NCBI GenBank assembly: GCA_024681855.1 | Contig: JAILAB010000005.1 | Coordinates: forward strand, 1-34,411 | Source: Elusimicrobiales bacterium | GTDB taxonomy: Bacteria; Elusimicrobiota; Elusimicrobia; Elusimicrobiales; UBA9959 | DNA: 34,411 nucleotides | Reading direction: 5' to 3' | Shown: positions 15,406-23,207 of the stretch, one piece after another | Layout of the letters: every line of letters begins with the position of its first letter | Position numbering within the stretch: position 1 is the first letter of the stretch | Program-made: the position numbers and the translations under genes | The notes under the pieces: generated by a model | What the model was told of the DNA's origin: nothing | The model's database searches: none | Seen by the model: the letters and a program-made list of their open reading frames with translations, nothing else

Positions 15406-16263
15406 TTAGAACATGGTAGAAATAAGAATGCGGAAATATTGCTTAGCTGTTGTCTCGTGATATTTGAAATAATTGTATCCGAAGTCCAGCGTAGGGTCGG
15501 ATTCGCTTTCCGGGTCAAGGAAGAATTTCATTCCTGCTGAATAGGAATTTGCTGGCTCAAAGTTCCTTATGGATATTTTGCTGTATCCGGCATAAACTTC
15601 GCTGTTAAACTCTGGCTGAAAATTTCTGCTGACTGTAACAGAAGCTATCCATTCAGGCAAAACCGTCAGCATTCCATAACCGTTGAAGTCTATCAGGTCT
15701 TTCTGATCTAAAATTGAGCTTTGCAGGTTAAGATTATTCGTGCCCTTTGTGGGTTTAAGGAATCCCGCAGCTGAAATCGTAAAGCAGAATTGCCTGTAAA
15801 AATTTTTCTCGGCTTTGAGCTCTATTGCTGTCTGCTGAAAGTCAGTTAGTCCCTCGTCAGTTCTGTTTCCTTTTATAAAAGCATGCGCTCCAGTAATTGA
15901 GAGATGAAAGAAATTCTCATTTTTCGGATTAGTGAAAGTTGTTTTTAGCATTAGCTTGCCGCCGTATGCGCTCTGTCCTGCTCTGTGAGAATAAACAAAT
16001 GGGGAAAACTCTGCCAGATTGGTCTCGCCCGCATATACCAATGGAAGCTTTGCGGAATGAATCTTTTCAAGATCATTGCTTTTATAAAACGTGCCCTCAA
16101 TTCCTGCCAAAAGCTTGTATGCGGCTGGGAAAAATAAAGATATGGAATCTTGCTTAAATCCGCCTGAGCCGAAGCGGAAATCATTTTTAGCCATCATTCC
16201 CGCATGAGCCGGCATGGAAAAAATAAGTAAAAACAGCAATGAACCATAGAAGAAGAGTTTCAT
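15406..16263 (-). CDS. secreted, probably outer-membrane, hypothetical protein
   Basis: Family not recognised. A clear signal peptide (MKLFFYGSLLFLLIFSMPAHA, cleaved before GMMAKND) is followed by about 260 residues with alternating hydrophobic and polar segments and many aromatic residues. The protein ends ILISTMF with a C-terminal phenylalanine. This is the usual look of an outer-membrane beta-barrel of perhaps 10-14 strands. The repeated theme of short strands such as GYGMLTVLPEWIASVTVSRNF and YAGYSKISIRNFEP supports this. It is flanked by the kinase-like and crotonase genes on the same strand but shares no obvious function with them. Confidence 0.7.
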   Translation of the reverse strand: MKLFFYGSLLFLLIFSMPAHAGMMAKNDFRFGSGGFKQDSISLFFPAAYKLLAGIEGTFYKSNDLEKIHSAKLPLVYAGETNLAEFSPFVYSHRAGQSAYGGKLMLKTTFTNPKNENFFHLSITGAHAFIKGNRTDEGLTDFQQTAIELKAEKNFYRQFCFTISAAGFLKPTKGTNNLNLQSSILDQKDLIDFNGYGMLTVLPEWIASVTVSRNFQPEFNSEVYAGYSKISIRNFEPANSYSAGMKFFLDPESESDPTLDFGYNYFKYHETTAKQYFRILISTMF

Positions 16264-16316
16264 AACTTTTATTATAACAATTATTAAAGAAAATCAGTCT
16301 TAGCCTGGCTGGCGTG

Positions 16317-17321
16317 CTAAGCCGATGGTTTGTCTATTCGCTTTTTATGCCTGTTTAAAAAAGCTTCTATTCCCTTTTGGAATTCCCCGGAAGCGAAAGC
16401 TTTGGCGCGCAGAAGTTCAAATTCCCTGTTTATGCTCTTAGGCAAAGGTGCTGATGAAAGCAGCCTGAACTGTTTTTTCAGAGTTTTTATGATAACAGGA
16501 GAAAGATTTGCAATTGGAAGTATCTGTTCTCTAACAAGCGAATCCAGCTCATCAAACGAATCTGAATCAATAAGCCAGTGTATAAAGCCTGCTTCTTTTG
16601 CTTCTTTTGCTGAAATTTGGCTTGCTGTATAAAAAAGCCTTTTAGCCATTGGCAATCCTATTCTTGATATAAAGCGGAGCAGTCCCTTTTCCGAATATGG
16701 CAAGCCTATTTTCGCAGGCGTTATGGCGAAAGAGGCGGTATTATCCGCAGCTGCCAGGTCGCAGGCGGCCACAAGCTCTGCTGCGCCTCCCCATGCGCTG
16801 CCATGTATTTCAGCTGCGACAATTCCAGGATAATTTTCTATCGCAGCCAGCAGCCGGGGAAGCGGCTGGCCTGCGTCCAAAGGGTCATAGATCTGCCTAG
16901 CTATTATGCCGCTTGCTTCATTGACATTGCTTGCGGCAAGATTTTTTTTGGAAATATGGCTGCCGCATTTGCTTTGCTCTATTGTCGTGCCATCTCTTTT
17001 ATAACCATGCTTTGATATTCCCGAATTTATGTTTTTGTCTTGCGCGGCTTCAGTTTCCGCAGGCAGACTGCTTTGCCTTATGGCAAGGTTTTTTTCAAAT
17101 TCAGTTATGTCTAGTCCGGAAGACCATACGCTGTCATTTTTCCCTGCGCGCAGTATTGCCAGCAGTATGCCTTTTTTTTCAAATTCAATCAGGCTTGATA
17201 TAAGGTCTTCGCATAGCTCCATGCTTAATGCGTTTTTCTTTTTGGGATTAGAGAATTTAAGAAATCCGGTTTTGCCTTCTGTCCATGTTTCAATGAAGGT
17301 TCCTTTCTTTTCCTCTGTCAT
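16317..17321 (-). CDS. crotonase, methylmalonyl-CoA decarboxylase-like with insertion
   Basis: Enoyl-CoA hydratase/isomerase superfamily protein most like E. coli methylmalonyl-CoA decarboxylase (ScpB). Shared features are the oxyanion-hole segment IHGSAWGGAAELV (about 172-184), ITPAKIGLPYSEKG with the tyrosine proposed as catalytic (Tyr209), and a matching C-terminal half. Two oddities: the position of the catalytic His in ScpB (GHDIHE) reads GLDITE, so that histidine is missing; and about 65 residues of polar, low-complexity sequence (about 77-144) are inserted before the DPL segment. The enzyme may act on another acyl-CoA. I chose the start at 17321 (MTEEKKGTF); a longer lysine/arginine-rich frame begins at 17393. 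Confidence 0.75.
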   Translation of the reverse strand: MTEEKKGTFIETWTEGKTGFLKFSNPKKKNALSMELCEDLISSLIEFEKKGILLAILRAGKNDSVWSSGLDITEFEKNLAIRQSSLPAETEAAQDKNINSGISKHGYKRDGTTIEQSKCGSHISKKNLAASNVNEASGIIARQIYDPLDAGQPLPRLLAAIENYPGIVAAEIHGSAWGGAAELVAACDLAAADNTASFAITPAKIGLPYSEKGLLRFISRIGLPMAKRLFYTASQISAKEAKEAGFIHWLIDSDSFDELDSLVREQILPIANLSPVIIKTLKKQFRLLSSAPLPKSINREFELLRAKAFASGEFQKGIEAFLNRHKKRIDKPSA

Positions 17322-17429
17322 AAATATGTTTCCCGTTTTTCTGTTCTGCTTTCTGCCATTTCTTTTTTTGTCTCGTTTTTTGCTTATGCGCAAATTTGGT
17401 GTTTTTAAATAGTCAAGCCGTAATAATTG

Positions 17430-17435
17430 TATAAT
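17430..17435 (+). promoter_or_regulatory. -10 box of the recycling operon
   Basis: TATAAT at 17430-17435, followed by GAGGTG Shine-Dalgarno and ATG at 17455. No convincing -35 hexamer is seen 17 nt upstream. The gap is divergent with the crotonase gene. Confidence 0.45.
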
Positions 17436-17454
17436 TTTAACCTGAGGTGAAAAA

Positions 17455-18891
17455 ATGTCTGATTCTAATACTTCTAGTGCCTTTGAGCTTGAACAAGCAT
17501 TGCGCAGGCTTTACCGCAAAGCATTTGGCAAGGAGCCTGAAGAATTTCACGCGCTTCGCGCTGATGGCTCTGCCAGAAAGATTTTCAGGCTTTGCGGCAT
17601 AAAGAATGCCGTGGGCATATATGGCCCTGATCCGCTTGAAAACAGGGCTTTTCTGGAATTTTCAATGTATTTCAAGAAACAGGGACTGCCTGTGCCTGAA
17701 ATATATGCTGAAGACACTGAAGCTGGCATTTACCTGGAAGAGGATCTCGGAGACATTACCCTTTTCAGCCTCATAGATAAAGAAAATAAAGACGGCATTC
17801 TTTCTGCAAATCTTTCCAAGACATATAAGAAAGTTTTAGATATTCTTCCTCGTTTTCAGGAGCAGGTGAAGGCAGGAATGGACCTTGCTCACTGCTATCC
17901 GAGGGCTTCTTTTGATAGGCAGTCCATAATGTGGGATCTTAATTATTTCAAATACTATTTTCTAAAATTGGCGCCTATCCCGTTTAATGAACAGAAGCTG
18001 GAAGATGATTTTGTGCGCTTTGCGGATTTCCTTATGGAGGCGCCGCAGGATTTTTTTCTTTACAGGGATTTCCAGTCCCGCAATATAATGCTTCGCAATG
18101 GCGAACCGTGGTTTATTGACTATCAGGGAGGCCGCCGCGGAGCCAGGCATTATGACCTGGCCTCGCTGCTGTACGATGCTAAGGCAAACCTTTCGCCTGA
18201 AACCAGAAATGAGCTGCGTGACTATTACATAAATGCCGCAGGGCTTGACCGCAAGGCCTTCCTGCATCATTACCCGGCCTTTGTTTATGTGCGAATAATG
18301 CAGGCCATGGGAGCATACGGCTTGCGAGGCTTTTATGAGCGCAAGCCGCATTTTCTTAAGAGCGTTCCTTTTGCCGTCCGAAATATAGAATGGCTGTTGA
18401 ACAATACGGAAATCCCTGAGCATTTGCCGGAGCTTATGGCCTGCTTCCGCCGCATAACTATGTCTGTGCGGCTAAGGCAGTTCGGCAATACTAAGCTGGG
18501 GCTTACCGTGCGCATAGGGAGCTTCTCATATAAGAATGGCATTCCTCTTGATGACCATGGCCATGGCGGCGGTTTCGTATTTGACTGCCGCGCCCTGCCA
18601 AATCCCGGGCGCTATCCGCAATACGCAAAAAAAGACGGCAGGGATAAGCCTGTAATAGAATTTCTTGATAAAGAAGAGAGCATGGCTTCATATCTTTCTT
18701 CCGTATACTCGCTCGTAGATGCCAGCGTGAAAAATTACCTTGAAAGGAATTTCACTTCTCTTATGGTTCAATTTGGTTGTACGGGCGGACAGCACAGATC
18801 CGTGTATTGCGCAGAATGCCTGGCAGCGCATCTTAAGCAGAAATTTGGGGTAAAGATAGAGCTTAATCACAGGGAGCTGTCAAAGAAATGA
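17455..18891 (+). CDS. AmgK-like kinase fused to RapZ C-terminal domain
   Basis: Two-domain protein. Residues 1 to about 330 are an aminoglycoside-phosphotransferase fold kinase: YRDFQSRN (203-210) is the catalytic loop and IDYQGG (221-226) carries the metal-binding Asp222. This group includes AmgK, which phosphorylates N-acetylmuramate or N-acetylglucosamine at C1. Residues about 340-478 match the RapZ C-terminal domain: FVFDCRALPNPGR (374-386) and GCTGGQHRSV (441-450). In enterobacteria this domain binds glucosamine-6-phosphate and small RNAs to control amino-sugar synthesis. Similar fusions are, I believe, known in Bacteroidetes. The gene overlaps a MurU-like gene by 4 nt, which supports a peptidoglycan-recycling role in which the RapZ part may sense amino-sugar level. 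Confidence 0.85.
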   Translation: MSDSNTSSAFELEQALRRLYRKAFGKEPEEFHALRADGSARKIFRLCGIKNAVGIYGPDPLENRAFLEFSMYFKKQGLPVPEIYAEDTEAGIYLEEDLGDITLFSLIDKENKDGILSANLSKTYKKVLDILPRFQEQVKAGMDLAHCYPRASFDRQSIMWDLNYFKYYFLKLAPIPFNEQKLEDDFVRFADFLMEAPQDFFLYRDFQSRNIMLRNGEPWFIDYQGGRRGARHYDLASLLYDAKANLSPETRNELRDYYINAAGLDRKAFLHHYPAFVYVRIMQAMGAYGLRGFYERKPHFLKSVPFAVRNIEWLLNNTEIPEHLPELMACFRRITMSVRLRQFGNTKLGLTVRIGSFSYKNGIPLDDHGHGGGFVFDCRALPNPGRYPQYAKKDGRDKPVIEFLDKEESMASYLSSVYSLVDASVKNYLERNFTSLMVQFGCTGGQHRSVYCAECLAAHLKQKFGVKIELNHRELSKK

Positions 18892-19595
18892 AAGCCCTTA
18901 TTTTCGCAGCCGGTTATGGAAAGCGTCTCAGGCCCCTTACAGACAGTATCCCTAAGCCATTAATTGAAATTAATGGCAAAACTGTTATTCAGCGCGCATT
19001 AGAAAAATTGCGGGATGCCGGAGCCGATGAATTTCTTATAAACACTCATCATCTGCATGGCAAAATAGAGGCTTTCTTAAAAAAAAATAAAAATTTCGGC
19101 TTTAATATCTCTTTGTCTTATGAAGCTGAAAAGCCGCTTGAAACAGGCGGTACGCTAAAGGCAAATGCAGATTTTTTTAAGGGAAGAGAACCTTTTTTTG
19201 CCTGCAATGCAGATATACTGTCAGGAGCGGATCTAAGGGCTTTGTATGACAGCCATTGCTCTTCATCTGCTTTGGCTACGCTTGCGGTGCGCAAGAGGCC
19301 TTCCAGCCGGCATTTAATGTTTGATTCTTCCATGCGCCTTATCGGCAGAGAGGGACATGCAGCGCAGGCAGGACTTGCCGCTTACGGTTTTTGCGGCATT
19401 CAGGTAATTTCCCCTGAAATTTTTGATATGATAAAAGAAGAAGGCGTATTCTCTGTCACGGAAGTTTATCTGCGCCTGGCAGCTGAAACGCATAGGATAG
19501 CCGGCTTTGAAGACCAGTCTTCCTATTGGTTTGACATCGGCAGCCCGGAACGCCTGGAGGCTGCTTCCTGCTATTTTAAGGAGAACCGATTATGA
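18888..19595 (+). CDS. murU: MurU-like sugar-1-phosphate nucleotidyltransferase
   Basis: Nucleotidyltransferase of the GT-A fold. The N-terminal signature AAGYGKRLRPLTDSIPKPL is intact, and a later GTLKAN / CNADILSG region supplies the metal-binding aspartate. With 235 residues it is of the short MurU type, which makes UDP-MurNAc from MurNAc-1-phosphate and UTP, rather than of the bifunctional GlmU type. The upstream overlapping gene is an AmgK-like kinase that would make the substrate, which is the main reason for choosing MurU over a general hexose-1-phosphate nucleotidyltransferase. It overlaps the next gene by 4 nt. Confidence 0.75.
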   Translation: MKALIFAAGYGKRLRPLTDSIPKPLIEINGKTVIQRALEKLRDAGADEFLINTHHLHGKIEAFLKKNKNFGFNISLSYEAEKPLETGGTLKANADFFKGREPFFACNADILSGADLRALYDSHCSSSALATLAVRKRPSSRHLMFDSSMRLIGREGHAAQAGLAAYGFCGIQVISPEIFDMIKEEGVFSVTEVYLRLAAETHRIAGFEDQSSYWFDIGSPERLEAASCYFKENRL

Positions 19596-20053
19596 TAGTT
19601 TATAAACTTGCTGATTTTGCCAAGAATCCGAACCTTTCGCCAAAAATAAGGAAAGCTGTAGACTTTCTTATGAAGCCTGAAACTGCTTCCTTGCCAGATG
19701 GAACCTATCAGATAGATGGCCGCAGAATATATGCCCAGGTTCAAACTTATCAGACAGTTGAGCCGAAGAAAATACTTTTTGAGGCTCACCGCAAGTACAT
19801 AGACATACAGTATGTTTTGGAAGGACAGGAAGTGATAAACTGTCTAAATCTTGAAGATTTGGAGATAGTGCGGCCTTATGATGAAAAGTTTGACATATGC
19901 TTTGGCATAGCTAAGATGTCCGCCTGCGTTCAGCTGAAAATGACTCCGGGAGACATAACCGTTCTTTTCCCTGAGCATGCCCATGCTCCTAAGCTGCCAA
20001 TGTTCGGTTCTCATAAGGTTAAGAAAATTGTCGTAAAAGTATCAGTATCTTGA
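19592..20053 (+). CDS. YhcH/YjgK/YiaL family protein
   Basis: Member of the YhcH (DUF386, formerly EbgC-like) family of small beta-sandwich (cupin-like) proteins. The stretch HRKYIDIQYVLEGQE is the family hallmark, and the closing LFPEHAHAP segment supplies the metal-binding histidine. Relatives occur in sialic acid and other amino-sugar operons, probably as sugar epimerases or anomerases. The 4-nt overlap with the MurU-like gene suggests it processes an amino sugar in the same recycling route. 153 residues is a normal length. Confidence 0.85.
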   Translation: MIVYKLADFAKNPNLSPKIRKAVDFLMKPETASLPDGTYQIDGRRIYAQVQTYQTVEPKKILFEAHRKYIDIQYVLEGQEVINCLNLEDLEIVRPYDEKFDICFGIAKMSACVQLKMTPGDITVLFPEHAHAPKLPMFGSHKVKKIVVKVSVS

Positions 20054-20078
20054 AAAATATTTGCGGAAATGCTATTAT
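20050..20078 (+). promoter_or_regulatory. rpsF promoter, probably giving a leaderless mRNA
   Basis: TTGAAA (20050-20055) and TATTAT (20073-20078) are exactly 17 nt apart. The predicted start site is about 20085-20086, the A of the rpsF ATG. No Shine-Dalgarno sequence precedes that ATG. The -35 box overlaps the stop codon of the YhcH gene. Confidence 0.6.
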
Positions 20079-20085
20079 AAACTTT

Positions 20086-20391
20086 ATGAATACCTATGAG
20101 TTAATGCTTATTATAAATCCTCAGATTTCAGATACCGAAATCAGTGGGGCAATAGAAGCTGCAAAGAGAATCCTTGCTGACCGCAAGGCAGAAGTGATTG
20201 CCGACGATAAGCTCGGCCGCAAAAAATTTGCCCATGCCGTAAAGAAAAACCGCGATGGCTTCTATGTATACCTCAAAGTTAAAGCGGAACCTGAAACAAT
20301 TAAGGATTTGAAACGCAGTTTCGGATTGCAGGAAAATATCCTGCGTTCCATGTTTATTAAAGCCGGCGCAGAACAGGTTTTGAAAGCCTGA
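20086..20391 (+). CDS. rpsF: 30S ribosomal protein S6
   Basis: S6 binds 16S rRNA together with S18 in the platform of the small subunit. The start MNTYELMLIINPQ is diagnostic, followed by the ferredoxin-like fold and the conserved DKLGRKKFAHAVKKNRDGFYVYLKV region in two pieces. The chosen start gives 101 residues, a normal length; an upstream in-frame ATG at 20050 would add 12 residues and would need a start inside the promoter. It heads the conserved rpsF-ssb-rpsR-rplI cluster. Confidence 0.95.
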   Translation: MNTYELMLIINPQISDTEISGAIEAAKRILADRKAEVIADDKLGRKKFAHAVKKNRDGFYVYLKVKAEPETIKDLKRSFGLQENILRSMFIKAGAEQVLKA

Positions 20392-20413
20392 TTGCCTGGC
20401 ACCGGAGACGGAA

Positions 20414-20866
20414 ATGGATATAAAAGTTCCAGAGCTAAACCTAGTGTTTGTCGCAGGACGCCTTACTAGAGATCCTGAGCAGCGTTTTACGCAGAAAGGA
20501 CAAGGAGTGACGACTTTCGATATAGCTGCCAACCGCCGCTATAAAGACACTGTCTCTGGAGAATGGAAAGACAATACCGTTTTCGTTCCCGTCAGCGTGT
20601 GGGGCCCTATGGCTGACCGCTGCAAAGAAAAACTCCGAAAAGGGAGCCCAGTCCTCGTTGAGGGCAGCATGATCTCATCGGAGTATACTGATAAATCCGG
20701 CCAGAAGCGCAAGGTTCTGAAAGTTAATGCCCGCCGAGTCCAGTTCCTTTTCTTTGGCGATGGAGCTGACTCTGGCGATAATATGTCTCAGGGCATGCGG
20801 GAATCTATACCGCAGAGCGAAGAGTTTAAAGATGACAGCGGCGGGCTGGACGAAGTCCCGTTCTAA
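20414..20866 (+). CDS. ssb: single-stranded DNA-binding protein
   Basis: Protects single-stranded DNA in replication and repair and recruits partners through its C-terminal tail. The OB-fold (residues about 8-112) has the familiar segments LVFVAGRLTRDPEQRFT and WKDNTVFVPVSVWG. The tail ends DEVPF, the acidic partner-binding tip. Length 150. A GGAG site lies just upstream. It sits between rpsF and rpsR, the usual place. Confidence 0.95.
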   Translation: MDIKVPELNLVFVAGRLTRDPEQRFTQKGQGVTTFDIAANRRYKDTVSGEWKDNTVFVPVSVWGPMADRCKEKLRKGSPVLVEGSMISSEYTDKSGQKRKVLKVNARRVQFLFFGDGADSGDNMSQGMRESIPQSEEFKDDSGGLDEVPF

Positions 20867-20896
20867 ATTTATCAGGAAATTTCAGGAGAAAGTATA

Positions 20897-21217
20897 ATGG
20901 AAAATAATGAACAGGTCCCTCAGAATCAGGAGGCCGTTAAAACTGAACAGCCGGCTGTAAAGGCCGCTGCTCCTGCTGCGGCGTCTCGCCGCCCCGCAGG
21001 CCGCAGGCATTTCGGTTCACGCCGCAAAGTATGCAGGCTGTGCGCCGATCATGTTGATGTGATTGACTACAAGCAAATTCAAACACTGAAGAATTACTGC
21101 ACAGATACCGGCAAGATTCTTTCAAGACGTATAACGGGCGCATGCGCGAAACATCAGCGCCAGATAATGAGAGCTATAAAAATCAACCGCAATCTCTCTT
21201 TGATGCCTTATAACTAA
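20897..21217 (+). CDS. rpsR: 30S ribosomal protein S18
   Basis: Partner of S6 in the 30S platform. The conserved core is [24 protein letters not shown] (about 44-67, in pieces), then [22 protein letters not shown]. The cysteines (CRLC and GAC) mark the zinc-binding form of S18. The N-terminal 35 residues are an alanine- and glutamine-rich extension, longer than in most S18 proteins. An AGGAG site precedes the start. Confidence 0.95.
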   Translation: MENNEQVPQNQEAVKTEQPAVKAAAPAAASRRPAGRRHFGSRRKVCRLCADHVDVIDYKQIQTLKNYCTDTGKILSRRITGACAKHQRQIMRAIKINRNLSLMPYN

Positions 21218-21237
21218 TAGTTTCGGAGTGCATAGAA

Positions 21238-21693
21238 ATGAAAATTATACTCAAACAGGATGTTGAAAATCTGGGCCGCGCTGGCGATGTGAAAGTTGTC
21301 CGCAGAGGATATGCCCGCAATTACCTCCTTCCCCGCAATATGGCGGAGCTGGCTACGCCTGGCGCTTTAAAAGCATGGCAGAACAGCGCAGAGCGTCGCG
21401 CAAAGCGCGTTGCCGCTGAAAATGCCGCCTTGCAGGAAGTTGCGAAGCGCATTGCTGAGACCAGCCTTGCTTTTGCCCGCAAGGTTTCTGAAGACGGTAC
21501 AATGTATGGTTCTGTGGCAAAGAGCGATATTGTAAAGAAATTCGCAGAGAAAAATATTGAAGTCACAAAAGATAATGTCCGCCTGCCAGCCACAATAAAG
21601 GCAATAGGAAATTATGAAGTGGAAATTGTTTTAAAACAGGACATAAAAGCAACTGTTAAGATTGCTGTTTCCGCGCTAAGCCAAGCCGCCTAA
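21238..21693 (+). CDS. rplI: 50S ribosomal protein L9
   Basis: L9 bridges the large subunit through a long helix joining two RNA-binding domains. The N-terminal domain is MKIILKQDVENLGRAGDVKVV with the typical RRGYARNYLLPRNMA. A lysine/alanine-rich central helix follows, and then the C-terminal domain (SEDGTMYGSVAKSDI). 151 residues is standard. It is last in the ribosomal cluster and is followed by a strong terminator. Confidence 0.96.
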   Translation: MKIILKQDVENLGRAGDVKVVRRGYARNYLLPRNMAELATPGALKAWQNSAERRAKRVAAENAALQEVAKRIAETSLAFARKVSEDGTMYGSVAKSDIVKKFAEKNIEVTKDNVRLPATIKAIGNYEVEIVLKQDIKATVKIAVSALSQAA

Positions 21694-21710
21694 AAAGGCT
21701 GATTGGCAAT

Positions 21711-21746
21711 AAAAAAGACGATGCTGTTTATGCATCGTCTTTTTTT
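21711..21746 (+). terminator. terminator after rplI
   Basis: gacgatgc (21717-21724) pairs with gcatcgtc (21732-21739) across a 7-nt loop, with a six-A run before and a seven-T run (21740-21746) after. A classic intrinsic terminator that can also work on the other strand. Confidence 0.92.
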
Positions 21747-21792
21747 ATGCCTTTGCGGCTTTTCCATATCCTGCCTAGCTTGCTTTATTTTA

Positions 21793-21798
21793 TATAAT
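21793..21798 (+). promoter_or_regulatory. -10 box upstream of dnaB
   Basis: TATAAT at 21793-21798, followed by AAGAGG and ATG at 21817. Because a terminator precedes it, the dnaB-alr-mla group needs its own promoter. No clear -35 hexamer. Confidence 0.5.
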
Positions 21799-21816
21799 TG
21801 ATAAGAGGTTCATTCT

Positions 21817-23205
21817 ATGGTCAATAAAATTCCGCCTAATTCTCTTGAAGCTGAAATGGCTGTTTTGGGATCTATGATGCTTCAGCGCGATGCTCTTGAA
21901 ACAGTAATGGGAATGCTGGATGGCCGTCATTTTTACAGCGACAGGAACAGAACTATTTTTGAGACCATGCGTGACATGAATCTGCATGGCATGCCTGTTG
22001 ACATACTTACTTTGCAGGAAGAGCTGAAAAAAAACAAGCAGCTTGAAAACCTGGGAGGCACTAAATATTTGGCTGAACTTGTAGACAAGGTTACAACAGC
22101 TGCCCACACTCAAGCCTATGCTAAGATCGTTAAGGACAAAGCCCAGCTTAGGGAGATGATACGCGTAGGCACTGATATGATAGAGAAATCATATGATGCT
22201 GCGGAAGATGTAAAGAGCATCATGGACTATGCGGAGTCTCAAGTTCTTTCAGTGGCGCAGACTGCTGAAACGCAAGGTTTCTGCAAGCCTATGGATTTGG
22301 CCAATGCCACTGTAAACAAAATGGAATCTTTCTTAAGCCAGCGTTCAAATATTACCGGCGTTCCTACTGGCTTTACGCGCCTTGATGACATGACAGGCGG
22401 CTTTCAAAATTCTGAAATGATAATTCTTGCTGCCAGGCCCAGCATGGGGAAAACAGCTCTTGCGCTTAATATTGCTTATAATGCCTGTGTGGAGCATAAG
22501 GTTCCCGTTGCCTTCTTTTCAATGGAAATGAACCGTTTTTCCATAATGCAGCGTCTTATATGTTCTGCGGCTAGAGTGAATTGGCGCGGAGCCAGAAGAG
22601 GCACTTTCCAAAGAGAAATGTGGGGGAAAATAACTAGCGCCGCATCAAAGATTTCCATGTCTGATCTTTATATAGATGATTCCACAAGCCTTACAATACT
22701 TGACATAAGAAACCGTTCCCGCAAACTTATGACTGAGCTTAAGAATAGCGGCAAGAGGCTTGGAATGGTAATGCTGGATTATCTTCAGCTGGTAAGGCCA
22801 GCAATAAAAAGCGAGAGCCGGCAGCAGGATGTGGCGGAAATTTCAAGGCTGCTCAAAGACTTGGCCAGAAGCCTTGAAATACCTGTCGTAGCCCTTTCTC
22901 AGCTGAACCGTAAGAGTGAAGACAAGAACAGGAGCGGCAATCGGCCTCAGCTTTCCGATTTGCGCGATTCAGGCTCCATAGAGCAGGACGCTGACGTTGT
23001 GGGCCTGATACACCGCGAAGAATACTATAACCGCTCGGATCCTTCCCTGGCAGGAAAAGCTACTTTGATTATAGCCAAGCAGCGCAATGGCCCGGTTGGA
23101 GACGTGGATCTTACTTTTATAAGCGATTGCACTCGTTTTGAGAATCCTGCCCCTTCCGCGGAAGTTGCCATGGCTCCTGAGCCTGGCGAGGAAATGGTTT
23201 ACTGA
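21817..23205 (+). CDS. dnaB: replicative DNA helicase
   Basis: Hexameric helicase that unwinds DNA ahead of the replisome. The N-terminal primase-interacting domain begins PPNSLEAEMAVLGSMML. The RecA-like domain has Walker A ARPSMGKTALA (about 206-216), a Walker B region ending in MLDYLQLV, and the DnaB-typical LRDSGSIEQDADVV. The length of 462 residues is normal, and no intein is present. It is followed 2 nt later by alr. Confidence 0.96.
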   Translation: MVNKIPPNSLEAEMAVLGSMMLQRDALETVMGMLDGRHFYSDRNRTIFETMRDMNLHGMPVDILTLQEELKKNKQLENLGGTKYLAELVDKVTTAAHTQAYAKIVKDKAQLREMIRVGTDMIEKSYDAAEDVKSIMDYAESQVLSVAQTAETQGFCKPMDLANATVNKMESFLSQRSNITGVPTGFTRLDDMTGGFQNSEMIILAARPSMGKTALALNIAYNACVEHKVPVAFFSMEMNRFSIMQRLICSAARVNWRGARRGTFQREMWGKITSAASKISMSDLYIDDSTSLTILDIRNRSRKLMTELKNSGKRLGMVMLDYLQLVRPAIKSESRQQDVAEISRLLKDLARSLEIPVVALSQLNRKSEDKNRSGNRPQLSDLRDSGSIEQDADVVGLIHREEYYNRSDPSLAGKATLIIAKQRNGPVGDVDLTFISDCTRFENPAPSAEVAMAPEPGEEMVY

Positions 23206-23207
23206 TT

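Noticed and set aside
17122-17135. gaccatacgctgtc, one mismatch from the core of the 19-nt Zorya element
   Set aside because: It lies inside the crotonase coding region, has no promoter around it and is short enough to be chance.
20394-20413. Small ccg-gaga-cgg hairpin before ssb as a possible S6:S18 binding motif
   Set aside because: The stem has only three base pairs and the known motif needs a larger bulged structure; the GGAG is better read as the ssb ribosome-binding site.
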